Below, one piece after another: positions 53,847 to 64,000 of a DNA stretch of 64,000 nt. Position 1 is the stretch's first letter. Each line of letters starts with the position of its first letter. The position numbers and the translations under genes are program-made. This DNA is from Pseudomonadales bacterium. Its GTDB lineage: Bacteria; Pseudomonadota; Gammaproteobacteria; Pseudomonadales; Azotimanducaceae. A model generated the notes under the pieces. It ran no database searches. It was not told where the DNA came from and saw only the letters and a program-made list of their open reading frames with translations. The stretch is taken from contig JANQKS010000115.1 of assembly GCA_028281005.1 (NCBI GenBank), positions 102,105 to 166,104 of the forward strand. The letters run 5' to 3'.

Positions 53847-54455
53847 ATGCAAACACTGACCCCGCGACAATCCCAAGTGCTTGAGCTCATTCGCCAGCAC
53901 ATCAACGACACCGGCTACCCCCCCACGCGGGCAGACATTGCCGCAGAATTGGGTTTCCGATCCCCCAATGCCGCCGAGGAGCATCTCAAGGCTCTCGCGC
54001 GCAAAGGCGCCATTGAGATTATTCCCGGCACCTCCCGGGGTATACGGCTACCGGACAACGAAGACAGCGGTATTCCCTTAGTTGGCCGTGTGGCGGCCGG
54101 CAACCCCATTTTGGCGGAGGAGAATATCGAAGACCGCGTCGACTTACCGGCCGGTTTCTTTCAACCCCGCGCGGATTATCTGCTTCGGGTACGGGGTGAC
54201 AGCATGGTGGATGCCGGCATCTTAGACGGAGATTTGCTCGCCGTGCACAAGACTCAGCAAGCCACCAACGGGCAGATTGTTGTTGCGCGGATCGAAGACG
54301 AGGTCACCGTCAAACGTTTTCAACGCACCCGCAAACGTAACCAGATTTTGTTGTTGCCGGAGAACGAAGCGTATCAGCCCATTGAAGTGGATCTTGCCAA
54401 TCAAGCATTTGCCATTGAGGGCTTGTCCGTCGGTGTCATACGCCAACACATCTAG
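53847..54455 (+). CDS. lexA: LexA repressor
   Basis: 202 residues. Winged HTH at the N-terminus ([32 protein letters not shown]), Ala-Gly cleavage site in GRVAAGNP, and the catalytic Ser/Lys pair in [10 protein letters not shown] and EVTVKRF. Represses SOS genes and cleaves itself when bound to RecA. Two LexA boxes lie in front. Its terminator appears to lie inside the convergent topA gene. Confidence 0.98.
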   Translation: MQTLTPRQSQVLELIRQHINDTGYPPTRADIAAELGFRSPNAAEEHLKALARKGAIEIIPGTSRGIRLPDNEDSGIPLVGRVAAGNPILAEENIEDRVDLPAGFFQPRADYLLRVRGDSMVDAGILDGDLLAVHKTQQATNGQIVVARIEDEVTVKRFQRTRKRNQILLLPENEAYQPIEVDLANQAFAIEGLSVGVIRQHI

Positions 54456-54486
54456 GCTGCCTCAGACAGGGTGCCTCAGAGCCTTT

Positions 54487-54511
54487 GAGTCTCATTCTTA
54501 AGGGACCTTAG
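54487..54511 (+). repeat. Diverged copy of the MITE terminal repeat
   Basis: TGAGTCTCATTCTTAAGGGA + CCTTAG matches the right arm of the 42832-42996 element at 22 of 26 positions. The neighbouring CAGGGTGCCTCAGAG (54468-54482) also recalls the left arm. A remnant of the element in the lexA-topA gap. Confidence 0.6.
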
Positions 54512-54546
54512 GCTCACCCCAGCTTCCTACGCGCCTTCGGGCTAGC

Positions 54547-57222
<2,676 letters not shown>

Positions 57223-57287
57223 TCTGCTCCAAATATGCGTTTGTGGTGGGTCGTTGGCGCGGTTTATAGGCGCGCTGACGAGTGCTG

Positions 57288-57866
57288 TCAAGAAATCCTG
57301 GTGGAAAAACGTGTTATTAGATCATCCCGAAGGTGGCCTAAAACTGCCGCGATGCGATCGACGACATCGTCTTCCGCAGCCGCCTTTTCCTGCCAATAAC
57401 AAGCTACAGAACGCGCATCGACGGCAAGTGCAAGCACATCAGCAGGTAGCTGCTCGCTGATGTCGGACAGTTGGGCAACCCCTGCGCCGCCGGTGTTATA
57501 ACGCTGCCAAAAGCTCTGATCGGATTCTTTTGACAATGCCCAGCCAGGACTGACTTCATTGACCAATACAGTCGGATGTTCAGGCAGTTTGACCAACATA
57601 AAATGGCTCATGTCCGCCAAGTTGTCACCCAATGGCAGATGATAAGCTGCGCAGGGAGTACAAGGATCCTGGGTTTTGCCACCCGCTGTGACACGCTCAT
57701 GGCCCGCGGGATCCAGCTTCGGCACACTGGTGATTTGCACATTTAGTCCACGACCGCGGGCAGACGCGCGCAGACCGGTCAGGCGTTTGTCTTTGGCGGT
57801 GGGCACCAGGTACATTACCGGGCCAATCACCACGACCATAATGAGCGCAATGATCAGCCAAGTCAT
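57288..57866 (-). CDS. Membrane-anchored protein of unknown function upstream of topA
   Basis: 192 residues. One N-terminal membrane helix ([19 protein letters not shown]) followed by a soluble part with [16 protein letters not shown] and a final helical stretch. The CTPC pair could bind metal or form a disulfide. I do not recognise the family by name; the position upstream of topA on the same strand (65-nt gap) is seen in related gammaproteobacteria from memory. Divergent from usp. Confidence 0.6.
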   Translation of the reverse strand: MTWLIIALIMVVVIGPVMYLVPTAKDKRLTGLRASARGRGLNVQITSVPKLDPAGHERVTAGGKTQDPCTPCAAYHLPLGDNLADMSHFMLVKLPEHPTVLVNEVSPGWALSKESDQSFWQRYNTGGAGVAQLSDISEQLPADVLALAVDARSVACYWQEKAAAEDDVVDRIAAVLGHLRDDLITRFSTRIS

Positions 57867-57946
57867 AAGATAGCTTGCATCGTTTTCGAGCTTGAGGGTA
57901 GATAAATGACGATGTATGGTCGCGCCAAACAGGGTTGGAGAGCAAC

Positions 57947-58387
57947 ATGTCTGAGTATAAGAAGATCATGCTGGCGGTGGATCTGACGGAAGAGTCCAAA
58001 CCGGTGGCGGAACGTGCTCTGGCATTGGTGAAGGCGTATGACGCGGAACTGCATCTGGTACACGTGATCGAACCACTGAGCCTAGCTTACGGCGGTGATG
58101 TCCCCATGGACCTTTCGTCGGTACAAGAACAAATTCAAGACCAGGCCAAGTCCCACTTGGCGGAATTTGCCGCTGGTATGTCGGTGCCCACCGAACATCA
58201 GCACCTCATTTTTGGTCGTCCGGAAAGCGAGATTCAGCGTGTCGCCGACGAGGAAGGAGCTGACCTGATTGTTGTAGGCAGTCATGGCCGCCACGGTTTG
58301 GCGTTACTGTTGGGTTCAACTGCCAATGGTGTACTGCACGGCGCTATGTGTGATGTGCTGGCTGTCAGAGTAGGAAAACACGAATAA
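57947..58387 (+). CDS. Universal stress protein, UspA type
   Basis: 146 residues from the ATG at 57947. DLTEESKPVAERALALVKAYDAELHLVHV is the usual start of the fold, and the ATP-binding GSHGRHGLALLLGSTANGVL (G-x2-G-x9-G-S/T) is intact. Cytoplasmic. Its TAA stop overlaps the probable ATA start of slt. Confidence 0.92.
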   Translation: MSEYKKIMLAVDLTEESKPVAERALALVKAYDAELHLVHVIEPLSLAYGGDVPMDLSSVQEQIQDQAKSHLAEFAAGMSVPTEHQHLIFGRPESEIQRVADEEGADLIVVGSHGRHGLALLLGSTANGVLHGAMCDVLAVRVGKHE

Positions 58388-60327
58388 AGCGCAGTACCTC
58401 CACAACGATATTTTCGCTTGCCCTGCTGCTGGGATGCTTAACCCCATTTGCAGCCGCTGCGGTGAGCCTGTCTGTCGGCGCAGAATTTCAACAGCGTAAC
58501 CAGTACCTAGAGGCACGCGAGGCATTACGCCAAGGCCAGCAACGCGAATTCCGCAAACTGGCGAAGCAGCTGGACAACTACGCGTTACGCCCCTACTTGG
58601 ACTACTACCAAATCCGCAATCGCTTAAGCAGCGCAGCACACCGCGATGTGCTGGCTTTTATGCAGCGCTATGCGGAACTACCGGTGACCCCATTGTTGCG
58701 CAAGCGTTGGTTACGTGAACTCGGTAAGAGCCGTCAATGGCGCACGCTGCGAGAACACTACACACCTACCAGTGACGCAGAGATCCGTTGTTACCATTTG
58801 CGCTCGCTGTACGGTACCGGAGATAAACAACGCGCACTGGATGAGACCACCGCTATCTGGCTGCAACCCACTTCGCAGCCGAAGGCATGTGATCCATTGT
58901 TTGAGGTATGGCGCGATACACCTCGTTTTACCGAAACCGTGGTGTGGCAGCGCTTTAGCGCCGCGTTGGAAGCCAACCAACGCAGCTTGGCTCGATATCT
59001 GACCCGTTATCTCAGCGGCAACAACAAACAGCTGGCGGATCAGTTCTACCAAATCCACGTACGCCCGGACCGCATCAGCCGCACATCGGCCTATCGAGCG
59101 GATCACGATGTGATGCGCTCTATCATCAGCCACGGCATCACTCGCCTGGCACAACGTGATGCTGACAAAGCAAACAAAGCGTGGCGCAGTTATCGCCGCA
59201 GCCACAGCTTTAGCAACGCAGAACAAGCCCGACTTGACGGAATTGTCGCGGTGGCTTTGGCGGAAGACGAACAACGTTTTCCAACAGGTGAGCTGCGCGC
59301 TGCACTCACGCAGCCGGATCGGGTGGAAGCATTGGCGGTGGCTGCGGTGCGCACACGCGATTGGCAAGAGCTACGTTTTTGGATCGATCAATTGCCCAAT
59401 GACCTTCGCCGAAAGGCCCAATGGCGTTACTGGTGGGCGCGCTCCCACGAGGCATTGGAAGGCCCTAACGAAGCCAGCAACCTAAGTTATCAGGAACTCG
59501 CGGAATTACGTCAGTATTACGGCTTCCTTGCTTCGCGGCGTTTGGGCCTACCCGGACAAATGAACGCCCATCCGAACGCGGCGTTGGACGCAGTGGAGTT
59601 GCTGCAAGTACGCAGGCTGCCCGGCATTGTCCGCAGTATCGAGTTGTTTGCGGTTAATGACGACATCAACGGTAGGCGCGAGTGGTACCAGGCGCTGCAA
59701 CGGATGACGGCGAGGCAACAGGTGCTCAGCGCGGAGTTGGCACAACACTTAGGCATGACGGCTTTGGCCATACGCACCGCCAACATTGCGGAGGCCAGTG
59801 ATCACCTGCACCTGCGTTTCCCAGTAGCGTTCGAACCCCAGTTCCGCCAAGCCGCCATGCGCACCGGCGTAGAAATCCCCTTACTCCTGGCGGTGGCCCG
59901 GCAAGAGTCGGCGATGGAGGCCGAGGCGCGTTCTTCCGCTGACGCGCGCGGTTTGATGCAATTGCTGCCCAGCACCGCCCGGTTGGTGGCGCGGCGCGCG
60001 CGTCAACCGATCCCCGATGCGCTGGATTTGTATGACCCCGGCACCAATATCCGCCTGGGCAGCTACCACTTGGCTTGGCTGTTGGAGCGCTTCGAGGGGC
60101 AAACGCCACTTGCGGTCGCTGCCTACAACGCCGGTGAACATCGCGTTGACCGTTGGATAAAAGACGCCGCGGGCCTACCCATGGACGTTTGGATTGAGCA
60201 AATTCCTTTCCGCGAGACTCGCAACTACGTTAAAAACGTGCTCGCTTTCCGCCACGTGTACGGTCATAAGCTAAACCTACCCACACCGGTGTTAACGCCG
60301 TTGGAACAGCAGGTGAGTGCTGGCTAA
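58384..60327 (+). CDS. slt: Soluble lytic murein transglycosylase (probable ATA start)
   Basis: 647 residues if read from the ATA at 58384, which gives a normal signal peptide (KRSTSTTIFSLALLLGCLTP, ending AAAA) and overlaps the usp stop as ATAA, like the common ATGA overlap. The first canonical start is GTG at 58462, which would delete the signal. Slt features: helical superhelix then the lysozyme-like domain with VARQESAMEAEARSSADARG (catalytic Glu), LMQLLPSTAR and AVAAYNAGEHRVDRW. Cuts peptidoglycan in the periplasm. TatD follows with TAATG overlap. Confidence 0.9.
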   Translation: MKRSTSTTIFSLALLLGCLTPFAAAAVSLSVGAEFQQRNQYLEAREALRQGQQREFRKLAKQLDNYALRPYLDYYQIRNRLSSAAHRDVLAFMQRYAELPVTPLLRKRWLRELGKSRQWRTLREHYTPTSDAEIRCYHLRSLYGTGDKQRALDETTAIWLQPTSQPKACDPLFEVWRDTPRFTETVVWQRFSAALEANQRSLARYLTRYLSGNNKQLADQFYQIHVRPDRISRTSAYRADHDVMRSIISHGITRLAQRDADKANKAWRSYRRSHSFSNAEQARLDGIVAVALAEDEQRFPTGELRAALTQPDRVEALAVAAVRTRDWQELRFWIDQLPNDLRRKAQWRYWWARSHEALEGPNEASNLSYQELAELRQYYGFLASRRLGLPGQMNAHPNAALDAVELLQVRRLPGIVRSIELFAVNDDINGRREWYQALQRMTARQQVLSAELAQHLGMTALAIRTANIAEASDHLHLRFPVAFEPQFRQAAMRTGVEIPLLLAVARQESAMEAEARSSADARGLMQLLPSTARLVARRARQPIPDALDLYDPGTNIRLGSYHLAWLLERFEGQTPLAVAAYNAGEHRVDRWIKDAAGLPMDVWIEQIPFRETRNYVKNVLAFRHVYGHKLNLPTPVLTPLEQQVSAG

Positions 60328-61178
60328 TGCTGGTCGACGTTGGGGTGAACTTGCTCAACGGCCAATTCCGCCGCGACCGCGACGCGGTTGTGCAACGAGC
60401 ACGCCAGGCGGGCGTCGACGACATGCTGATCATCGCTACAGATCTCGACAGCAGCATGCAAGCCATCGAACTGGGCGGCGTATTAGGAATGCGTTGCACC
60501 GCAGGGGTACACCCCCACGACGCCGCGGCCGTAACGCCGGGCTGGCAAGACCAACTAAGGCAACTTGCCACCGAGCCACGGGTCTGCGCTGTCGGCGAGA
60601 CGGGCCTGGACTTTAACCGCAACTTCTCACCACCCACCGTGCAACGGGAAGTGTTTGCGGCACAAATCCAAATTGCTCAGCAGGTAGACAAACCGCTGTA
60701 TGTGCATGACCGTGAGAGCCAAGGTGAATTGATGCAGATACTGGGTACAGCCGGCCTCCTCCCGCCGGTCCTTGTACACTGTTTCACCGGTACCGCCGCA
60801 GAACTGGAGAGTTACCTGCAAGCCGGTTTTTACATTGGCATCACCGGCTGGGTCACTGATCCGCAACGTGGGGCTGCGCTACGAGACCTGGTGACCCACA
60901 TCCCCACCGAGCGCCTGTTGCTGGAAACTGACGCACCGTTCCTGAAGCCTTTCAATACACCCGAAGATTGGCCCGGGCAGCACGGCTTAGGTTCGCGCTA
61001 CAAACGCCGCTGCGAACCCGCCATGCTGCCCTATGTGCTGCAGATGATGGCCCGTTTGCGCCAGCAAGACGTAGCGGAGCTAGCCGCAGCCACACGCGCT
61101 AACGCAGAGCGTCTTTTTGGTATGGGCCAGCCTAGTGCTCAGGGTTCAATCGATCCAGGAAACGTAATACCTCCTTAG
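60327..61178 (+). CDS. tatD: TatD-family metal-dependent deoxyribonuclease
   Basis: 283 residues. DVGVNLLN (in place of the more usual D.H.H start), AGVHPHDA, VGETGLDFNRN, HCFTGTAAELESYL and LLETDAPFL mark the TatD family. The first metal site, usually DxHxH, reads LVDVGVNLLN here, as in TatD itself (YueF-like DIGVNL). 3'-5' exonuclease role in DNA quality control. Its start overlaps the slt stop; its 3' end overlaps the convergent glutaredoxin-like gene by 47 nt. Confidence 0.9.
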   Translation: MLVDVGVNLLNGQFRRDRDAVVQRARQAGVDDMLIIATDLDSSMQAIELGGVLGMRCTAGVHPHDAAAVTPGWQDQLRQLATEPRVCAVGETGLDFNRNFSPPTVQREVFAAQIQIAQQVDKPLYVHDRESQGELMQILGTAGLLPPVLVHCFTGTAAELESYLQAGFYIGITGWVTDPQRGAALRDLVTHIPTERLLLETDAPFLKPFNTPEDWPGQHGLGSRYKRRCEPAMLPYVLQMMARLRQQDVAELAAATRANAERLFGMGQPSAQGSIDPGNVIPP

Positions 61179-61380
61179 CCGCAAACGGAGCCGCTAACTC
61201 TTGATCCAATGCACGCAGAACAGGGATGTGTTCTGCATAGACGGACGCCAGTTGCGGGTTGTCAGCGATGTCCACTACAACCAACTCCAGACCGGCAACT
61301 TCCGGCATGCTCAACAAGAGATCCAACGCCTGCTCACATAAACTACAGTGCTCGGTGGACAACAATTCTAAGCTCAGCAT
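61132..61380 (-). CDS. Glutaredoxin-like protein with CxxC
   Basis: 82 residues. LLSTEHCSLCEQALDLL has a CSLC motif and the rest matches the DUF836 glutaredoxin-like family (VDIADNPQL, IPVLRAL). Small cytoplasmic thiol protein; partner unknown. Its 3' end overlaps tatD by 47 nt. The ATG is at 61378-61380. Confidence 0.85.
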   Translation of the reverse strand: MLSLELLSTEHCSLCEQALDLLLSMPEVAGLELVVVDIADNPQLASVYAEHIPVLRALDQELAAPFAAKEVLRFLDRLNPEH

Positions 61381-61424
61381 CCGCTTGGTACCCCTTTGCA
61401 GTTGGCAACGTGTAAGATCCTGCC

Positions 61425-62372
61425 ATGCAGTTTGTCACACGCCTAGCCAGCCAACCTAATCAATATCCGCTGCCCGTGCATGGAGAGGCTGCTTGGCAAT
61501 CCGCCGCTGATGGACACTGGCGGGCAGAAATTAAACTCACGCAGTTGTCCAAGGATATGCTGATCGTGCCAAGCCTGTGTGTACTCGAGGCAGACGCGAC
61601 CTATCAATTTGTTCTCCACGTCGATGATGCCGCCTACCCGCTTAATCCGGTGCCCGCCGCGGTACAGGACCAGCCTAAACCTGCGCATGCTGAGCAGGTC
61701 AGTTGCCACATCGATTGTTGGCACATTCACCAACGCCTCGACCAGGCGCATATCAGCGTTACGCTGCATGCGCCACATGCGCCTCAACGGTACCTGCTGA
61801 CGGTGTCTACGCGGCGCCTAGAACTAGAAACAGCGCCGGCGGCCGTGCCTTTGCCGCCGACAGAGTCCATCTCAGTCGACGTTCCCCAGGACATCAGTCA
61901 GATGGCTGCCGCGCAGAATATCCGCGCGCGCATCTGTTCTCCCACCGCCTTGAGCATGGCGATGTCGACCTTCACCCAAAACGTTGATTGGCCTGCTGCG
62001 GTTGAGGCCTGCTACGACCCGCTGACTAAGGCTTACGGTGCATGGCCGCTGGCTATACGGCATGCCGCCAGCCACGGGATAACCGCCGCGGTGGAGTGTT
62101 TCGACGATTGGTCAAGCCCTGTAAAGGTGCTCCAAGCTGGCTACCCCCTGATCTGCAGTATTCGCTTCGGTAAAGATCAATTAAGCGGCGCGCCGTTGCC
62201 GCAAAGCGGGGGGCATTTGGTGGTGTTGTATGGGCTAGACCATGAGCATGTGTTGGTCAAAGATCCAGCCGCCGCCGAAGCGGCAGAGGTGCCGCGACGT
62301 TATCTCGCCACTCAATTCAGCCGAGCCTGGCTGCATCGTCGCGGCGCAGCCTATATATTGGCACCTTCTTAA
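61425..62372 (+). CDS. C39-like cysteine peptidase family protein
   Basis: 315 residues, no clear signal peptide. N-terminal half is a beta-rich domain of unknown name; the C-terminal half has ICSPTALSMAMS (catalytic Cys), SGGHLVVLYGLD (His) and VKDPAAAEA (Asp/Asn), the peptidase C39-like pattern. Substrate unknown. Followed by two small co-directional genes leading into ddl. Confidence 0.8.
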   Translation: MQFVTRLASQPNQYPLPVHGEAAWQSAADGHWRAEIKLTQLSKDMLIVPSLCVLEADATYQFVLHVDDAAYPLNPVPAAVQDQPKPAHAEQVSCHIDCWHIHQRLDQAHISVTLHAPHAPQRYLLTVSTRRLELETAPAAVPLPPTESISVDVPQDISQMAAAQNIRARICSPTALSMAMSTFTQNVDWPAAVEACYDPLTKAYGAWPLAIRHAASHGITAAVECFDDWSSPVKVLQAGYPLICSIRFGKDQLSGAPLPQSGGHLVVLYGLDHEHVLVKDPAAAEAAEVPRRYLATQFSRAWLHRRGAAYILAPS

Positions 62373-62398
62373 CCTGCCATCGCGATCGGACACGCAAC

Positions 62399-62647
62399 AT
62401 GTATTGGCGTTTCATCATTCGATTCCTCCTGCTGACGCTGGCTTTTGCCTTGACCACGCTGGGTCTGTTGGCTTGGCAACAGATTAATTTCGACTTGTCC
62501 AACGTCTGGCCCATCAGCAGCGAATTCAGCGCCCACCCGGTCTACGCCATGGTGCTGGGTTTAGCGTTGATACCACCCACGCTGTGGGAAATTTTTGTGC
62601 TTGAGCATGCCGAAGGCAGTCGCGAAACCGAGGCGCGCGGTGACTGA
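62399..62647 (+). CDS. Small two-helix membrane protein
   Basis: 82 residues. Two hydrophobic segments (FIIRFLLLTLAFALTTLGLL and YAMVLGLALIPPTLWEIFVL) with a short polar tail. No family recognised. Start is an ATG 26 nt after the C39-like gene; its stop overlaps the GNAT start by 8 nt, which supports it being expressed. Confidence 0.65.
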   Translation: MYWRFIIRFLLLTLAFALTTLGLLAWQQINFDLSNVWPISSEFSAHPVYAMVLGLALIPPTLWEIFVLEHAEGSRETEARGD

Positions 62648-63188
62648 CGCGGTGACTGAAGAAGCGCGCGTCTACATACGCAAAATCAGCCGGACCGATG
62701 AACGCGAGTTCATCATGCTGATGCGCGACAGCCAGCACTTGCACGAGCCTTGGATCAGTCCACCCACCAACGCCGTGTTATTCCGTCACTACATGCAGCG
62801 CATCGGCCGCGAAGACCACGAAGGATTTGTCATTTGCCGCCACAGCGATGACCGCATTGTCGGCGCCATTAACATTAATCATATTGTGCGTGGCTCTTTT
62901 TTGAGCGCATCCCTCGGCTACTATGTAGGCGCTGAATTTCAAGGCTATGGGTATATGGTCGAAGGCTTACAGCAACTGACACAGTACGCCTTTAACACCC
63001 TGGGATTGCATCGTTTGGAAGCCAACATTCAACCGGAGAACGTGCGCTCACAGAAGTTAGTGCAACGTTGCGGTTTTACCAAAGAAGGTTATTCAAAGAA
63101 CTTCTTATACATCAACGGCGCGTGGCGTGACCACGAACGTTGGTGCTGTATTCATCCGCGCAAAAGTTTGCGCTGCGAGGCATTATGA
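62640..63188 (+). CDS. GNAT-family N-acetyltransferase, RimJ-like
   Basis: 182 residues from GTG at 62640 (another GTG at 62652 is possible). VYIRKISRTDEREFIMLMRDSQ, then GYYVGAEFQGYGYMVEGLQQL (acetyl-CoA binding, here Q-G-Y-G) and LHRLEANIQPENVRSQKLVQRCGFTKEGY are the RimJ/RimL pattern. It acetylates amino groups, possibly a ribosomal protein N-terminus; substrate unknown. Overlaps ddl by 4 nt (ATGA). Confidence 0.88.
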   Translation: MTDAVTEEARVYIRKISRTDEREFIMLMRDSQHLHEPWISPPTNAVLFRHYMQRIGREDHEGFVICRHSDDRIVGAININHIVRGSFLSASLGYYVGAEFQGYGYMVEGLQQLTQYAFNTLGLHRLEANIQPENVRSQKLVQRCGFTKEGYSKNFLYINGAWRDHERWCCIHPRKSLRCEAL

Positions 63189-64000
63189 GCGATCCGGCGA
63201 GCCACCCAAACTACAGCGTGGCAGTGCTGATGGGGGGCGCTTCTGCGGAAGCGGAAGTGTCGCGCAACAGCGCACGCCAGGTCAGCGAAGCGCTCATCGC
63301 AAAGGGTTATGACACCCACACCATTGAGCTGAACCGGGCGTGTCCTCAAAGGTTGCTCAACTTGCAGCCGGATGTGGTGTTTCCAGTCTTGCACGGTCCG
63401 CCGGGCGAAGACGGCACTGTGCAAGGTCTGTTGTCGATGCTGGGATTACCTTATGTCGGCAGTGACGTGCGCGGGAGCGCCTTGGCTATGGACAAGGCGG
63501 TGGCAAAACAGGTATTTCGCCATGCCGGGTTGCCCGTCGCTGAAGATATTGTCGTTGCAGCGGACGATGATGATTTGGCAACTCGAGCGGCAGAAATCAC
63601 TGCCAGGCTAGGAGCAGCGGTGGCCATCAAACCGCTGAATCAAGGCTCTGCCATCGGCGTGACACCGATGCCCAACGGCGGCGACATTGAGGCGGCCTTA
63701 CGGGAAGCACTCTCCTATGGTGGCGTGCTGGTGGAGCCATTTGTAATGGGTAAAGAAATCACCGTGGGGGTATTGGAGGCCGACGACCAATTGCTCGCCC
63801 ATCCAGTGATTGAAATAGTTACCGCCACGGAAGAATGGTATGACTTCGAGAATCGCTACACGCCCGGGCAAAGTGAACACTTGATGCCGGCGCCGCTGAA
63901 CCCAGAGTTGCAGGAAAAACTGCAGGTTATCGCCCTACGCGCCCACCAAGTGTTGGGCTTAAGCGACTTATCCCGCGCCGACTTTATAGTGACCGACAGC
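63185..64000 (+). CDS. ddl: D-alanine--D-alanine ligase, N-terminal part
   Basis: 272 residues visible, gene continues past the right edge. GGASAEAEVSRNSARQV (the Ddl N-terminal signature), FPVLHGPPGEDGTVQGLL, GSALAMDKAVAKQVF, AIKPLNQGSAIGV and VGVLEADD give the ATP-grasp layout. Makes D-Ala-D-Ala for peptidoglycan. Starts in an ATGA overlap with the GNAT gene. Confidence 0.95.
   Translation, partial: MSDPASHPNYSVAVLMGGASAEAEVSRNSARQVSEALIAKGYDTHTIELNRACPQRLLNLQPDVVFPVLHGPPGEDGTVQGLLSMLGLPYVGSDVRGSALAMDKAVAKQVFRHAGLPVAEDIVVAADDDDLATRAAEITARLGAAVAIKPLNQGSAIGVTPMPNGGDIEAALREALSYGGVLVEPFVMGKEITVGVLEADDQLLAHPVIEIVTATEEWYDFENRYTPGQSEHLMPAPLNPELQEKLQVIALRAHQVLGLSDLSRADFIVTDS

Overview
This window reads as chromosomal DNA of a gammaproteobacterium, probably a marine relative of the Pseudomonadales/Cellvibrionales type. 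The reasons are gene order and families: gltA divergent from sdhCDAB-sucA, mfd followed by csiV, a PA3496-like acidic protein, an S-methyl-5'-thioinosine phosphorylase, a SelD fused to a flavin oxidoreductase domain, and a CYP153-type P450 with its ferredoxin. Genes are tightly packed with many 4-nt ATGA/GTGA overlaps. The placement is inference; no 16S gene is present.

Layout. 1-5300: TCA-cycle block (start of sucA, sdhBADC on the minus strand, gltA on the plus strand). 5300-7700: a beta-hydroxyacid dehydrogenase and a PLP lyase, separated by a cluster of hairpins. 7788-12493: selenocysteine block (selA, selB, a DUF222-HNH gene with a near-consensus SOS box, and tRNA-Sec). 12494-15063: a small island in the 3' end of tRNA-Sec, bounded by a 14-bp repeat of the tRNA end, carrying an OLD/AAA15-like ATPase and a DUF4276/TOPRIM-like protein; this is the best candidate for a little-described (defence) system here. 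15086-19571: serine hydrolase, small exported protein, MGMT-like protein, SDR and MetX-like acyltransferase. 19592-22694: dsbA-like, selD and PA3496-like operon. 23012-25368: sulfur module (YeiH exporter, persulfide-dioxygenase-like MBL protein, divergent Lrp regulator). 25435-34494: accessory metabolism (two HCCA-isomerase-like proteins, cyclophilin, nitroreductase, hydrolase, 2OG and Rieske oxygenases, SDR, CYP153 and ferredoxin). 34552-36505: phhB, tRNA-Ala(GGC), gltX. 36549-42777: GAPDH and a 2-oxoacid:ferredoxin oxidoreductase operon. 42832-42996: a 165-bp MITE-like element. 43042-50053: retropepsin-like protease, mfd, csiV, and purine salvage (MTI phosphorylase and an HPRT-like protein that seems to have lost its PRPP loop). 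50059-53720: MscS channel, SPOR/beta-barrel protein, LolA-like protein. 53803-57866: lexA with two SOS boxes, topA, membrane protein. 57947-64000: usp, slt, tatD, glutaredoxin-like, C39-like peptidase, GNAT and the start of ddl.

Links between genes. selA, selB, selC and selD together give a complete bacterial selenocysteine insertion pathway, though I saw no selenoprotein gene in the window. LexA boxes lie in front of both lexA and the HNH gene, tying them into one damage response. Two genes (selD and slt) have clear N-terminal coding sequence upstream of the first ATG/GTG/TTG, pointing to ATC and ATA as start codons or to single-base changes there.
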